From: Thermoanaerobacterales bacterium
GTDB lineage: Bacteria; Bacillota; Desulfotomaculia; Desulfotomaculales; JASEER01
Direction: 5' to 3'
DNA: 64,000 nt
Assembly (NCBI GenBank): GCA_030019475.1
Contig: JASEER010000001.1
Span: 3,606-67,605, forward strand
This document shows positions 7,398 to 15,210 of this stretch, in pieces (position 1 is the stretch's first letter; each line of letters begins with the position of its first letter). A program made the position numbers and the translations under genes. The notes below the pieces were generated by a model that did not search any database, had not been told where the DNA came from, and worked only from the letters and a program-made list of their open reading frames with translations.

Positions 7398-8316
7398 CTA
7401 CATTCGCAAGGACCACGGTTTCATCGCCGCCATCTCCGAATACAACCCGGCTTCGGTGGTGATGGTCGGCGCGCCGCTGGACATTACGGTCACCTTTCGG
7501 CCGGGCACGCGGGACGGCCCCACGGCCATCAGGGTTATGTCCCAGAGCCTGGAGGATTACAGCCTGGAATTGGGGCGGGAGTTGAACAGTGTCCCCGTGT
7601 ATGATGCCGGGGACCTTGTCCTGCCCGCCGGCGACTTGGCGGCGAGCCTGGGCCGTATTGAGGATGCGGTCGATGCCGTCATGGGCGACGGCAAACTCCC
7701 CCTTCTCCTTGGCGGCGAACACCTCCTTACCCTGCCCGCCGTGAAGGCCGCGGCGCGGCGCTACCCCGACCTGATCGTTGTCCAGTTTGACGCCCATGCC
7801 GACCTCCTCGACAGCTATGAAGGCGCCACCCTGTCCCATGCCACCGTGATGCGCCGGGTGGCGGAGATCGTGGGTGAGGAGAACGTCGTCCAGTTGGGGA
7901 TCCGCTCCGCGACGAGGGATGAGGTCGCCTTCGCCAGGGACAACACCCTGATGTATTGTTACGACGTGATCCCCGCCCTGGACGAGATCCTGCAGGCCAT
8001 CAAGGGGCGCCCGGTCTACGTCACCGTGGACATCGACGTCGTAGACCCGGCCTTTGCCCCGGGGGTGGGAACGCCTGAGCCCGGCGGAATCGACGCGCGG
8101 GAGTTCATCCAGGCGGCCTACTACCTGTATGACATGAACGTCATCGGCATGGACCTGGTCGAGGTCAACCCGGCTTTTGACCGCGCCAACCTTACCGCGC
8201 TCCTGGCCGCCAAGTTTCTGCGGGAGGCCATCCTCTGCCTGGGCCGTGCCGGCCGCGCGAAGATCAAGGTCGTCGACAGCCGCCTGGCCGAGCGCAAGAA
8301 CGTCAACAGGAGTTGA
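7390..8316 (+). CDS. speB: Agmatinase
   Basis: A ureohydrolase of about 308 residues. The manganese-ligand motifs are all visible: LLGGEHLL (His), QFDAHADL (Asp-His-Asp) and TVDIDVVDPAFAPG (two Asp). It hydrolyses agmatine to putrescine and urea, linking the decarboxylase to spermidine synthase. The start is uncertain. GTG at 7390 overlaps the speE stop and lies directly after AAGAAGG, while TTG at 7369 is an alternative with a poor ribosome site. It is the last gene of the operon and a tRNA cluster follows 40 bases on. Confidence 0.93.
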   Translation: MHNYIRKDHGFIAAISEYNPASVVMVGAPLDITVTFRPGTRDGPTAIRVMSQSLEDYSLELGRELNSVPVYDAGDLVLPAGDLAASLGRIEDAVDAVMGDGKLPLLLGGEHLLTLPAVKAAARRYPDLIVVQFDAHADLLDSYEGATLSHATVMRRVAEIVGEENVVQLGIRSATRDEVAFARDNTLMYCYDVIPALDEILQAIKGRPVYVTVDIDVVDPAFAPGVGTPEPGGIDAREFIQAAYYLYDMNVIGMDLVEVNPAFDRANLTALLAAKFLREAILCLGRAGRAKIKVVDSRLAERKNVNRS

Positions 8317-8355
8317 CACGCGCGCCCGTTTTTTATATACTGAGAATGTCGCCGC

Positions 8356-8434
8356 GGAGCCGTGGTGTAGCCTGGTTTAACATACTGGCCTGTCAAGCCA
8401 GAGATCGCGGGTTCAAATCCCGTCGGCTCCGCCA
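8356..8434 (+). tRNA. tRNA-Asp (GTC)
   Basis: Acceptor GGAGCCG/CGGCTCC, anticodon stem CTGGC/GCCAG with loop CTGTCAA (anticodon GTC), T arm GCGGG-TTCAAAT-CCCGT and encoded CCA. It is the first of a three-tRNA cluster. Confidence 0.95.
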
Positions 8435-8452
8435 TAAATAAGGTTACAATAT

Positions 8453-8528
8453 GCCAAGGTAGCTCAGTAGGTAGAGCAGGGGACTGAAAATCCCCGTGTC
8501 GGCGGTTCGATTCCGTCCCTTGGCACCA
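8453..8528 (+). tRNA. tRNA-Phe (GAA)
   Basis: Acceptor GCCAAGG/CCTTGGC, anticodon stem GGGGA/TCCCC with loop CTGAAAA (anticodon GAA), discriminator A and encoded CCA. It is 18 bases after tRNA-Asp. Confidence 0.95.
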
Positions 8529-8544
8529 GTTCGGAAGTTCATAC

Positions 8545-8619
8545 GCGGAAGTGGCTCAGCGGTAGAGCATCGCCTTGCCAAGGCGAGGGTCGCGGGTTCG
8601 AATCCCGTCTTCCGCTCCA
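8545..8619 (+). tRNA. tRNA-Gly (GCC)
   Basis: Acceptor GCGGAAG/CTTCCGC, anticodon stem TCGCC/GGCGA with loop TTGCCAA (anticodon GCC) and encoded CCA. It is the last tRNA of the cluster and is followed by a terminator. Confidence 0.95.
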
Positions 8620-8625
8620 TAAGAT

Positions 8626-8658
8626 AAAAAACCCTTTGCCGAGAGGCAAAGGGTTTTT
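8626..8658 (+). terminator. Terminator of tRNA cluster
   Basis: AAACCCTTTGCC-gaga-GGCAAAGGGTTTTT is a strong stem with a run of five Ts, directly after tRNA-Gly. Confidence 0.9.
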
Positions 8659-8689
8659 GAATCTGTGATAAACTTTAAGCATAAATTAG

Positions 8690-9406
8690 TTGAAGTGGTG
8701 CTGGCTTTTGCTGATATTGGTCATTGACGATGAACCCCACATCCTGGAACTGGTCAGGTTCAACCTTGAGAAGGAGGGTTTTGAGACGGCCCTCGCGGCC
8801 GATGGGTTGCAGGGGCTGGAAATGGCCCGCGGGCTCAAGCCGGACCTGGTCATTCTCGACCTTATGCTCCCGGAAATGGACGGGTACCAGGTCTGCCGGG
8901 AGTTGCGGAGCGATCCTCAGTTGACCGGCGTGCCGGTGATCATGCTTACGGCCCGGGATCAGGAACTGGACAAGGTCCTGGGATTTGAACTCGGCGCCGA
9001 CGACTACGTCACGAAGCCCTTCAGTCCCCGGGAACTGTTGGCCCGGGTGAAGGCGCAGCTGCGGCGCCGGACAGCGGCGGCGCTGCCGGCGGAGAGGCGG
9101 CCGGAGAGCGAGATCCGTATCGCGGACCTGGTAATCAGGCCGTCCCGCTTCGAGGTCGAGGTTCGGGGCGAGCCGGTGCGGCTCTCCCGTAAGGAGTTTA
9201 ATCTCCTGCTCCTCATGGCCTCCCACCCCGGGCAGGTGTTCACCCGGGACCAATTACTGGAGCGTATCTGGGGTTATGACGCCGTCGATGGAACCCGTAC
9301 CGTGGATGTGCACGTCCGTTACTTGCGGCGCAAGATTGAGGAAGACCCGGCACACCCCCGGTATATCGAGACGGTCCGTGGCCTCGGCTACCGCATGAAA
9401 GGTTAG
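8690..9406 (+). CDS. OmpR/PhoB-family response regulator
   Basis: A receiver domain (about 8-120) with the acidic pair in LVIDDEPH, the phospho-acceptor Asp57 in VILDLMLPEMDG, the Thr in MLTARD and the Lys in TKPFSPRE. It is joined to a winged-helix DNA-binding domain (about 140-238) with LSRKEFNLLLLMASHPGQV and RTVDVHVRYLRRKIE. The TTG at 8690 lacks a good ribosome site. A TTG at 8708, giving a more typical short N-terminus, is an alternative. No histidine kinase is adjacent. The pst operon with Pho-box-like repeats 2.7 kb downstream makes a PhoB/PhoP role plausible, but that is inference. Confidence 0.9.
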   Translation: MKWCWLLLILVIDDEPHILELVRFNLEKEGFETALAADGLQGLEMARGLKPDLVILDLMLPEMDGYQVCRELRSDPQLTGVPVIMLTARDQELDKVLGFELGADDYVTKPFSPRELLARVKAQLRRRTAAALPAERRPESEIRIADLVIRPSRFEVEVRGEPVRLSRKEFNLLLLMASHPGQVFTRDQLLERIWGYDAVDGTRTVDVHVRYLRRKIEEDPAHPRYIETVRGLGYRMKG

Positions 9407-9446
9407 GCCGCGGGGTAAGATATAAGATAGAGGAGGTGATAAATGG

Positions 9447-9659
9447 GTGCAGCGTTACAGGAGCGCAATGGCCGAAATGCTCCGGGAGCGGCGGCGGCTG
9501 TTGGAACAACTCCACGGGACAGGGGAGAGCCGCGAAGAGGTCTTGAACCGCCTGCGCCAGGTGGAGGAGCGGATCAAGGCCGAGGAACGCCGGGGTCCGC
9601 GGTCCTACCTGGATCACATTATGGAACGCTCGGGGCAGCATGAAGAAGACAGAGGCTAA
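9447..9659 (+). CDS. Small charged helical protein
   Basis: A 70-residue protein starting at GTG 9447, about nine bases after GGAGGTG. A competing ATG at 9443 has closer spacing but gives a Pro/Gly/Arg-rich frame typical of a shadow. The GTG frame gives a charged helix (REEVLNRLRQVEERIKAEER) and sensible codon use. No family is recognised. It lies 40 bases after the response regulator and may be co-transcribed. The stop overlaps the terminator stem. Confidence 0.65.
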   Translation: MQRYRSAMAEMLRERRRLLEQLHGTGESREEVLNRLRQVEERIKAEERRGPRSYLDHIMERSGQHEEDRG

Positions 9660-9674
9660 TCAGGCCTCTTTTTT
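9651..9674 (+). terminator. Terminator
   Basis: GAGGC-(ctaatca)-GCCTC followed by TTTTTT, overlapping the stop of the small gene. It separates the regulator from the HgdB-like pair. Confidence 0.75.
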
Positions 9675-9699
9675 CATGCCGTGCCCGGGGCCTTTGAAT

Positions 9700-9728
9700 T
9701 TGACAGTGCCAATTACAGGAAATATGCT
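9700..9728 (+). promoter_or_regulatory. Promoter of HgdB-like pair
   Basis: A perfect TTGACA at 9700 and TATGCT at 9723 are spaced by exactly 17 bases. They lie 34 bases ahead of the chosen TTG start and just after the previous terminator. Confidence 0.7.
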
Positions 9729-9761
9729 AAAATTACTTGCACAACGAGGAGGCACTCCTTT

Positions 9762-10712
9762 TTGCCCGTGCGGGTAGGTTGGTACTGCGTTTATACCCCT
9801 GAAGAGATCATCGCCGCCGCGGGGTGTGAGCCTTACCGGCTGGTCCCCCCCGATGGTATCGAGGGAAACACTCCGCTTTTGCCGTCTACTCTCTGCCCCC
9901 TTGTGCGTTGCCTCGTCACCGGCCTTGAACAGGGCGCTTTTCCGCCCCTCAACGGAGTCATCATCGTCAACTCCTGTCACGCCATGTTACACCTTTATAA
10001 CGCCCTCGCCCACCGCTTTACCGAAGAGCCGTTTGTCTTTCTTCTCGATATGCCCCGCCGGGACGGCCCCGCGGCGACGACGCGGCTGGCCGCGGAACTG
10101 CGGGTCCTGGCGGCCTTTCTCGGCACACGGTCGGGACGTTCGGTCACTACGGAACGCTTATGGGCGACCATCCGTGAACAGGGCAATGCCCTTCTTGCGG
10201 CAGAAGGCCCTGGGGCGCCCGGCGTCCGGGGGATGCGGAAGGCAGGACCGCGGGTCGCCCTGGCCGGTTCCTTGCCGCCCCCCGGTCTGGCGGCCCTGGT
10301 TGAGGAGGCCGGAGGGGCGGTGGTTACGGATGATCTTTGCGGCGGCCGGCGCTACCGGTCCGGCCGGGGGGCGGTCCTGGAAGAAGCCCTGGCCGCGGAA
10401 CGGGATGGGGAAGATCCCTTTGCCGTTCTTGCCCGGAGCCACCTGCGCCGCTCGCCTCCCTGCCCCCGGTTCGTGACGCGGGGGGATGGGCGCCGGCGGG
10501 AGCTGCTGAAGCTGGTGGAAACGCACGACCTGCGGGGCTTGATTTACCATACCTTGAAGTTCTGCGACCTCAGCCATTATGACTACCTGTGGGTCCGGGA
10601 AGCCCTGCGGGAAAAGGGCGTGCCGGTATTGCACCTGGAAACCGAACTGGGCACTCGCGACCTGGGCCGTTTACGCACCCGCGTTGAGGCCTTCCTGGAG
10701 ATGCTGCTATGA
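9762..10712 (+). CDS. 2-hydroxyacyl-CoA dehydratase-type Fe-S protein
   Basis: A 316-residue protein starting at TTG 9762, nine bases after GAGGAGG. Upstream codons to 9681 cross the promoter and are excluded. It resembles the HgdB/BcrC (HGD-D) superfamily: GWYCVYTPEEIIAAAGC near the N-terminus, STLCPLVRC, NSCHAM and a late KFCDLSHYDY. These supply cysteines for a [4Fe-4S] cluster as in hydroxyglutaryl-CoA dehydratase and benzoyl-CoA reductase subunits. It ends with the family tail LETELG-RDLGRLRTRVEAFLEMLL. It overlaps the next gene by ATGA, so the two probably form one complex. No ATP-dependent activator (HgdC type) is adjacent. Substrate unknown. Confidence 0.8.
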   Translation: MPVRVGWYCVYTPEEIIAAAGCEPYRLVPPDGIEGNTPLLPSTLCPLVRCLVTGLEQGAFPPLNGVIIVNSCHAMLHLYNALAHRFTEEPFVFLLDMPRRDGPAATTRLAAELRVLAAFLGTRSGRSVTTERLWATIREQGNALLAAEGPGAPGVRGMRKAGPRVALAGSLPPPGLAALVEEAGGAVVTDDLCGGRRYRSGRGAVLEEALAAERDGEDPFAVLARSHLRRSPPCPRFVTRGDGRRRELLKLVETHDLRGLIYHTLKFCDLSHYDYLWVREALREKGVPVLHLETELGTRDLGRLRTRVEAFLEMLL

Positions 10713-11995
10713 GAGAGGGGGGCGGCTTGGTAACAAAACTGCGGACCTTACTGGGCGAGGACCTCAGGCGCCACGCGCTCGCCTCGCCTGTCACGTACCG
10801 TCTCGCCAGGGAGTTGGTCGTATGCCGCAAGACGTATACTTGGAAAGCGACGAGGATGGCGGCGGCTTTCGGCCTGGATCTTACCGCGGCCGCCTACCGC
10901 CGGAAGAACCCGGTGGCATGGACGAGCGCCTTCTTCCCGACCGAACTGCTCTACGCGATGGGCATCGTCCCCTTTGCCCCGGAGACCGCATCGGCCGCGG
11001 CGGCCTCTTTGGGCGTGGCGGAGGCCGCGCTGGATCTGGCGGACCGGGCAGGGGTGGCCAGGGATACTTGCTCATTTCACCGTGTTACCGCCGGGTGTGC
11101 CCTGGGGGGCTACTTCCCCCCGCCGGATTTCCTGCTGGCCACAACCCACCTTTGCGATGGGGCCCCACAGCTTTTTCGCTATCTGGCGGACTACTACGGC
11201 CGGTCCTTCTTTGTAGTGGACGTGCCTGTTTCCTGGACGCCCGCAACCCAGACCTACGTGGCGGCGCAGCTGGAGGAGCTGATCCGTTTCCTGCGGAAGC
11301 ACACCGGAAAAGACCTGGACCCGGAGCGCCTTCGAAAGGCCTTCGCCGCATCCAACCGGGCGCGGGAGGCCTTGCGCCAGGTCAACGCGGCCCGGCAGGC
11401 CGCTCCCGCCCCTTTGGGCACCGGCCCAAACCTGGACTTCCTTTACCTGCTTTTTGTGGGGTTCGGCCACCCCCAGACGGCCACCGTTTTTGCGACCCTG
11501 GCCGGGGAGTTAAGGGAGCGCCGTCCTTCCGCGGCGGATGAACACCCCGAACGAGTTCGCCTTTTGTGGCTGCACCTGAAGCCCTATTTCCCCAACCCCC
11601 TTCTTGAGCGCCTCGCGGCATTCCCGGGCGTGGCGGTGGCCTTTGAGGAGATGAACCACGTTTACTGGCCGGCCCTGGACCCGGCAAGGCCTTTTTGGAG
11701 TCTGGCGGCGAAGGTTCTCAGCCACTTCGGGGTCGGTCCGGTCACGCGGCGGGTCGCAACCCTGCGTTACCTGGCCAAGACGTATAGAGCCCGGGGCATA
11801 GTCCATTTTAATCACTGGGGCTGCCGGCAGGGCAACGGGGGAGCGCTTGTCATGCGGGACACCTTGCGCGACTCCGGCTTACCGGTACTCATTCTGGAAG
11901 GAGACTGCGTGGACCGCTCTAACTTCGCGGAAGGGCCGGCCTGCACGCGCCTTGAGGGGTTCATTGAAATGTTTTTGGCCAACGGGATGGGTTAA
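10709..11995 (+). CDS. 2-hydroxyacyl-CoA dehydratase-type protein, larger partner
   Basis: A 428-residue HGD-D family protein whose ATG overlaps the previous stop. Features are AWTSAFFPTELLYAMGIVPF (the common N-terminal motif of the family), DTCSFHRVTAGC, FNHWGCRQGNGG and the C-terminal LILEGDCVDRSNFAEGPACT. Cysteines at these places match cluster-ligand positions in HgdA/HgdB-like subunits. With the preceding gene it forms a translationally coupled pair like the two subunits of hydroxyacyl-CoA dehydratases or benzoyl-CoA reductases. Without neighbouring CoA-transferase or activator genes the reaction cannot be named. Confidence 0.8.
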   Translation: MREGGGLVTKLRTLLGEDLRRHALASPVTYRLARELVVCRKTYTWKATRMAAAFGLDLTAAAYRRKNPVAWTSAFFPTELLYAMGIVPFAPETASAAAASLGVAEAALDLADRAGVARDTCSFHRVTAGCALGGYFPPPDFLLATTHLCDGAPQLFRYLADYYGRSFFVVDVPVSWTPATQTYVAAQLEELIRFLRKHTGKDLDPERLRKAFAASNRAREALRQVNAARQAAPAPLGTGPNLDFLYLLFVGFGHPQTATVFATLAGELRERRPSAADEHPERVRLLWLHLKPYFPNPLLERLAAFPGVAVAFEEMNHVYWPALDPARPFWSLAAKVLSHFGVGPVTRRVATLRYLAKTYRARGIVHFNHWGCRQGNGGALVMRDTLRDSGLPVLILEGDCVDRSNFAEGPACTRLEGFIEMFLANGMG

Positions 11996-12021
11996 CCTGT
12001 GAAAATCCCGGCCGCAATTTT

Positions 12022-12060
12022 TTAACGTTTTCTTAATAAGAGAATAATCGGCACTTAACA
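12022..12060 (+). promoter_or_regulatory. Pho-box-like direct repeat array
   Basis: TTAACG (12022), TTAATA (12033), ATAATC (12044, degenerate) and TTAACA (12055) recur with an exact 11-base period, about 95 bases upstream of pstS. PhoP/PhoB boxes in Firmicutes are direct TTAACA-like repeats with 11-base spacing, so this is a strong candidate operator for the pst operon. Confidence 0.7.
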
Positions 12061-12154
12061 TGTTTGCGGTATTGTTACCTTGGCCATACATGACAAGCTC
12101 CGGTATTAAGCCCTTCTTCTTTGCGGCGATGAAGGGGAGGGAGGAGACCTTCGC

Positions 12155-13024
12155 ATGACGCACGGATCTAAATGGCTTGGCGTGCTGGCCGCCGCCGTCC
12201 TGGCCATGGCCCTGGCAGTGGCCGGTTGCGGCCCGAAATCCGGCACGGGGGGTCTTTCCGGCAATGTCACGGCGGTCGGCTCCACCGCCCTGCAACCCCT
12301 CGTTGAAGAGGCGGCGTACCTGTTTATGGCGAAGAACCCGGGTATCCGGATCTCCGTCCAGGGCGGCGGGAGCGGCACCGGCCTGAGCCAGGTCTTCGGC
12401 GGCGGGGCGGACATCGGCAACTCCGACATTTTCGCCGAGGAAAAGGACGGCATCGACGCCGGCCAGTTGGTGGACCACAAGGTATGTGTCACCGGCTTCG
12501 CCCTGATCACCCACCCGGAGAACAAGGTGGACAACCTGACGAGGCAGCAGATCAAAGACATCTTTACCGGCAAGATCAAGAACTGGAGCGAGGTCGGCGG
12601 GGACGACCGGAAGATCGTTCTCATAAATAGGGCAAAAGGCTCCGGCACCCGGGCGACCTTTAAGAAATACGTTATGGACGGCCTGGAAGAGGCTCCGGGT
12701 GACGCCGAGCAGGAGTCGTCCGGGACCGTGCGCAAGGTCGTCTCCGAAACCCCGGGCGCGATCAGCTACCTGGCCCTGCCCTACGTAGACAGCAGCATGG
12801 TCAAGGCCCTGAAGATCGACGGCGTGGATGCGGGTCTTGAAAGCATCGCGAGCGGCAGGTACCCCTTCTGGTCATACGAGCATATGTACACCAAGGGTGA
12901 ACCACAGGGGGCGGTCAAGGTCTTCCTCGACTACATGTCCGGCGAAGAGGTGCAGGCCGGCCTGGTTGAGAAGTTCGGCTTCATTCCCATCGGAGCCATG
13001 AAGGTGGAGCGTAGCGCGGATTAA
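12155..13024 (+). CDS. pstS: Phosphate ABC transporter, binding lipoprotein
   Basis: A 289-residue lipoprotein. The signal peptide ends in a lipobox AVAGC with Cys25. The mature part has the phosphate-binding signatures VTAVGSTALQPL, GGGSGTGLSQV, ADIGNSD and RAKGSGTRATF. It captures inorganic phosphate outside the membrane for PstCA. The ATG follows GGGAGGGAGGAG. It is first of pstS-pstC-pstA. No pstB or phoU gene is in the following DNA, so the ATPase must be encoded elsewhere. The upstream 11-base repeats suggest phosphate-starvation control. Confidence 0.95.
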   Translation: MTHGSKWLGVLAAAVLAMALAVAGCGPKSGTGGLSGNVTAVGSTALQPLVEEAAYLFMAKNPGIRISVQGGGSGTGLSQVFGGGADIGNSDIFAEEKDGIDAGQLVDHKVCVTGFALITHPENKVDNLTRQQIKDIFTGKIKNWSEVGGDDRKIVLINRAKGSGTRATFKKYVMDGLEEAPGDAEQESSGTVRKVVSETPGAISYLALPYVDSSMVKALKIDGVDAGLESIASGRYPFWSYEHMYTKGEPQGAVKVFLDYMSGEEVQAGLVEKFGFIPIGAMKVERSAD

Positions 13025-13071
13025 GGCATCATCCCTGCAATTGTTGATCGCCAAGGGTGGGAGGAGAGAAC

Positions 13072-14031
13072 GTGTCGGACGTGCCGGGCCGTGTCAACGG
13101 CCTTGAACAGGAATCGCCCGCAGCCCCTGACTCGCCAGGTCTTCGACGTCGGCGGCTCCGCGCGCGGCTGGGCTTTGCCGCCACGGCCGCCTGCGCCGCC
13201 CTGGTCATTGTCCTCACGGCGGCCATCGCGCTCTTTATCGGCAGTAAGGGCCTAGCCACCTTCTTCGTGCACGGCGCGGACCCGTTACAGTTCTTTTTCA
13301 GTACCCAATGGTGGCCCGACCGTCCGCTGGAGGACGGGGGGCCGCTGATCGGCGCCCTGAGCTTCATCGTCGGATCGGTGATCATTTCAGTGCTGGCGGT
13401 CCTGGTCAGCGCCCCTCTCGGCGTAACCTGTGCCGTCTTCATGACGGAGATTTCTGCCAAGTGGGGTCTGCGCCTGCTGCAACCTACGGTTGAACTCCTG
13501 GCCGGTATCCCTTCGGTCGTTTACGGCTATATCGGACTGAGCCTGCTGGTGCCCTTTATACGGGGTAACCTTGGCGGCACCGGTTTCAGCGTCCTGGCCG
13601 GCTTCCTGGTCCTTTCAGTGATGATCCTGCCCACCATCACCAGCGTGGCCACGGACGTCCTGCGGGGCCTGCCGCGGGAATACAAGGAGGCCGCCCTGGC
13701 CCTCGGTTCCACGCGTTGGCAGGCCATCAGACTGGTTCTTCTCCCGGCGGGGCTCTCCGGGATAATGACCGGCGTGGTCCTGGGCCTGGCGCGGGCCTTC
13801 GGCGAAGCCCTGGCGGTCCAGATGGTCATCGGCAACAAGAGGGAACTGCCCCATTCGATCCTGGACCCGCTGATCACCCTGACCAGCGGGATCACCATGG
13901 ACATGGGCAACACGGTGCAGGGCTCGCTCTGGAACAGCGCGCTCTGGTCGATGGCGATGGTACTGCTGGCGATGTCGTTTGCCTTCATCCTGCTTATTCG
14001 CTTCTTCACCCGAAGGGAGGCCCTGCGGTGA
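13072..14031 (+). CDS. pstC: Phosphate ABC transporter permease PstC
   Basis: A 319-residue integral membrane protein. GTG at 13072 is chosen because GGGAGGAGAG lies just upstream, and this start trims five residues from the longest frame. A basic cytoplasmic N-terminus is followed by about six membrane segments. The inner-membrane ABC permease (EAA) loop YKEAALALGSTRWQAI is clear, and the sequence AFGEALAVQMVIGN fits PstC. It forms the channel with PstA. Its TGA overlaps the pstA GTG. Confidence 0.94.
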   Translation: MSDVPGRVNGLEQESPAAPDSPGLRRRRLRARLGFAATAACAALVIVLTAAIALFIGSKGLATFFVHGADPLQFFFSTQWWPDRPLEDGGPLIGALSFIVGSVIISVLAVLVSAPLGVTCAVFMTEISAKWGLRLLQPTVELLAGIPSVVYGYIGLSLLVPFIRGNLGGTGFSVLAGFLVLSVMILPTITSVATDVLRGLPREYKEAALALGSTRWQAIRLVLLPAGLSGIMTGVVLGLARAFGEALAVQMVIGNKRELPHSILDPLITLTSGITMDMGNTVQGSLWNSALWSMAMVLLAMSFAFILLIRFFTRREALR

Positions 14032-14915
14032 ACAACAAGGTCAAGGACCGCCTGGCCACCGCCAGCTTCTGGGCCGGAGCGGGACTGGTCATCTGCGTTT
14101 TGGGCGGCCTCCTGGGCTACATCCTGTACCATGGCGCCGGAGCCCTGGACTGGCACTTCATCACCGCTCCCCCGGAGACATTCCGGTCCGGCGGCGGGGT
14201 GGGGCCGCAGCTGTTCAACTCCTTCTATATGCTCGTGCTGACCATGCTGCTTACCGTGCCCATCGGGCTTCTCGCCGGGATCTACATGGCAGAATACTCC
14301 CACCCCGGGAAGATCACCGATACCGTCCGCTTGAGCATCGAAGCCCTGACATCCCTCCCGTCCATCGTGGTCGGCCTCTTCGGACTTTTGATCTTTGTCA
14401 ACATGACCGGTTGGGGTTACACCTTGCTTTCCGGCGCCCTGGCCCTCACGGTGATCAACCTCCCTCTGGTGGTGCGTATCTCGGAAGAGGCCCTGCGCAG
14501 CGTGCCGCACGAGCTGCGCGAGGCCAGCCTCGCCCTCGGAGCCGACCGCTGGCAGACGATCTGCTTCGTCATCCTCCCCTCGGCGTTACCGGGCCTCATC
14601 ACGGGCATCATTATCGCCGCGGGCCGGGTCTTCGGTGAGGCGGCGGCCCTGCTTTTCACCGCCGGCATGTCCAGCCCGGCCCTTGACTGGTCACAGTGGT
14701 GGAACCTGTTCCACCCCGGCAGCCCCTTAAACCCCTTCCGCCCGGCGGAAACCCTGGCGGTGCACATCTGGAAGGTTAATTCCGAGGCTGTCATCCCGGA
14801 TATCCGACGCGTGGCCGACGGCGCATCCGCCCTCCTGGTTTTCGTCGTTATCACCTTTAACGTTGCCGCCCGCGCCCTGGCGCGGGCCGTGTCGCGACGC
14901 CTGCAGGGGACGTAG
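14028..14915 (+). CDS. pstA: Phosphate ABC transporter permease PstA
   Basis: A 295-residue permease starting at GTG 14028, overlapping the pstC stop as GTGA. It has about six membrane segments, the EAA loop LREASLALGADRWQTI, and the PstA-like C-terminal part AGRVFGEAAALLFTAG. The longest frame extends upstream inside pstC but that part is a shadow. It is the last gene of the operon in this window. A tRNA gene with its own promoter follows instead of the expected pstB. Confidence 0.94.
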   Translation: MNNKVKDRLATASFWAGAGLVICVLGGLLGYILYHGAGALDWHFITAPPETFRSGGGVGPQLFNSFYMLVLTMLLTVPIGLLAGIYMAEYSHPGKITDTVRLSIEALTSLPSIVVGLFGLLIFVNMTGWGYTLLSGALALTVINLPLVVRISEEALRSVPHELREASLALGADRWQTICFVILPSALPGLITGIIIAAGRVFGEAAALLFTAGMSSPALDWSQWWNLFHPGSPLNPFRPAETLAVHIWKVNSEAVIPDIRRVADGASALLVFVVITFNVAARALARAVSRRLQGT

Positions 14916-14941
14916 GGCGGCCCGGCGCGCAAAACTGCGCC

Positions 14942-14970
14942 TTGCAGGCCACCGCGGATTACGCTATAAT
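14942..14970 (+). promoter_or_regulatory. Promoter of tRNA-Cys
   Basis: TTGCAG at 14942 and a perfect TATAAT at 14965 with a 17-base spacer, 18 bases upstream of the tRNA. Confidence 0.8.
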
Positions 14971-14987
14971 TTGATATGTAACTATAA

Positions 14988-15063
14988 GGCGGCATAGCCA
15001 AGTGGTTAAGGCGACGGTCTGCAAAACCGTTATTCTCCGGTTCGACTCCGGATGCCGCCTCCA
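14988..15063 (+). tRNA. tRNA-Cys (GCA)
   Basis: Acceptor GGCGGCA/TGCCGCC, anticodon stem ACGGT/ACCGT with loop CTGCAAA (anticodon GCA), T arm CTCCGG-TTCGACT-CCGGA and encoded CCA. Confidence 0.95.
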
Positions 15064-15105
15064 TAAAAGCTAGTAATGGCAAGGGTTTTGCGTTGCCCAT
15101 ATAAT

Positions 15106-15134
15106 AAGATCCCCTACCTGAGGTAGGGGATCTT
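15106..15134 (+). terminator. Hairpin after tRNA-Cys
   Basis: AAGATCCCCTACCT pairs perfectly with AGGTAGGGGATCTT around a single base. The tract after it (gcttac) is poor in T, so it may work with the internal TCTT. It lies 43 bases past the tRNA. Confidence 0.6.
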
Positions 15135-15210
15135 GCTTACAAACCAGGCAGACCTTAGCAAGAATTTGGGCTCATTCCCGCACCGGCCTGCCTGTTTTCA
15201 GCACCAAGAC

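Noticed and set aside
7048-8319. 423-residue minus-strand frame opposite speE-speB
   Set aside because: It is antisense to well-supported enzymes and has no recognisable motif.
9443-9643. 66-residue frame with an ideal GGAGG-ATG spacing
   Set aside because: The product is Pro/Gly/Arg-rich as expected of a shadow. The frame starting at GTG 9447 gives a charged helix and uses the same ribosome site.
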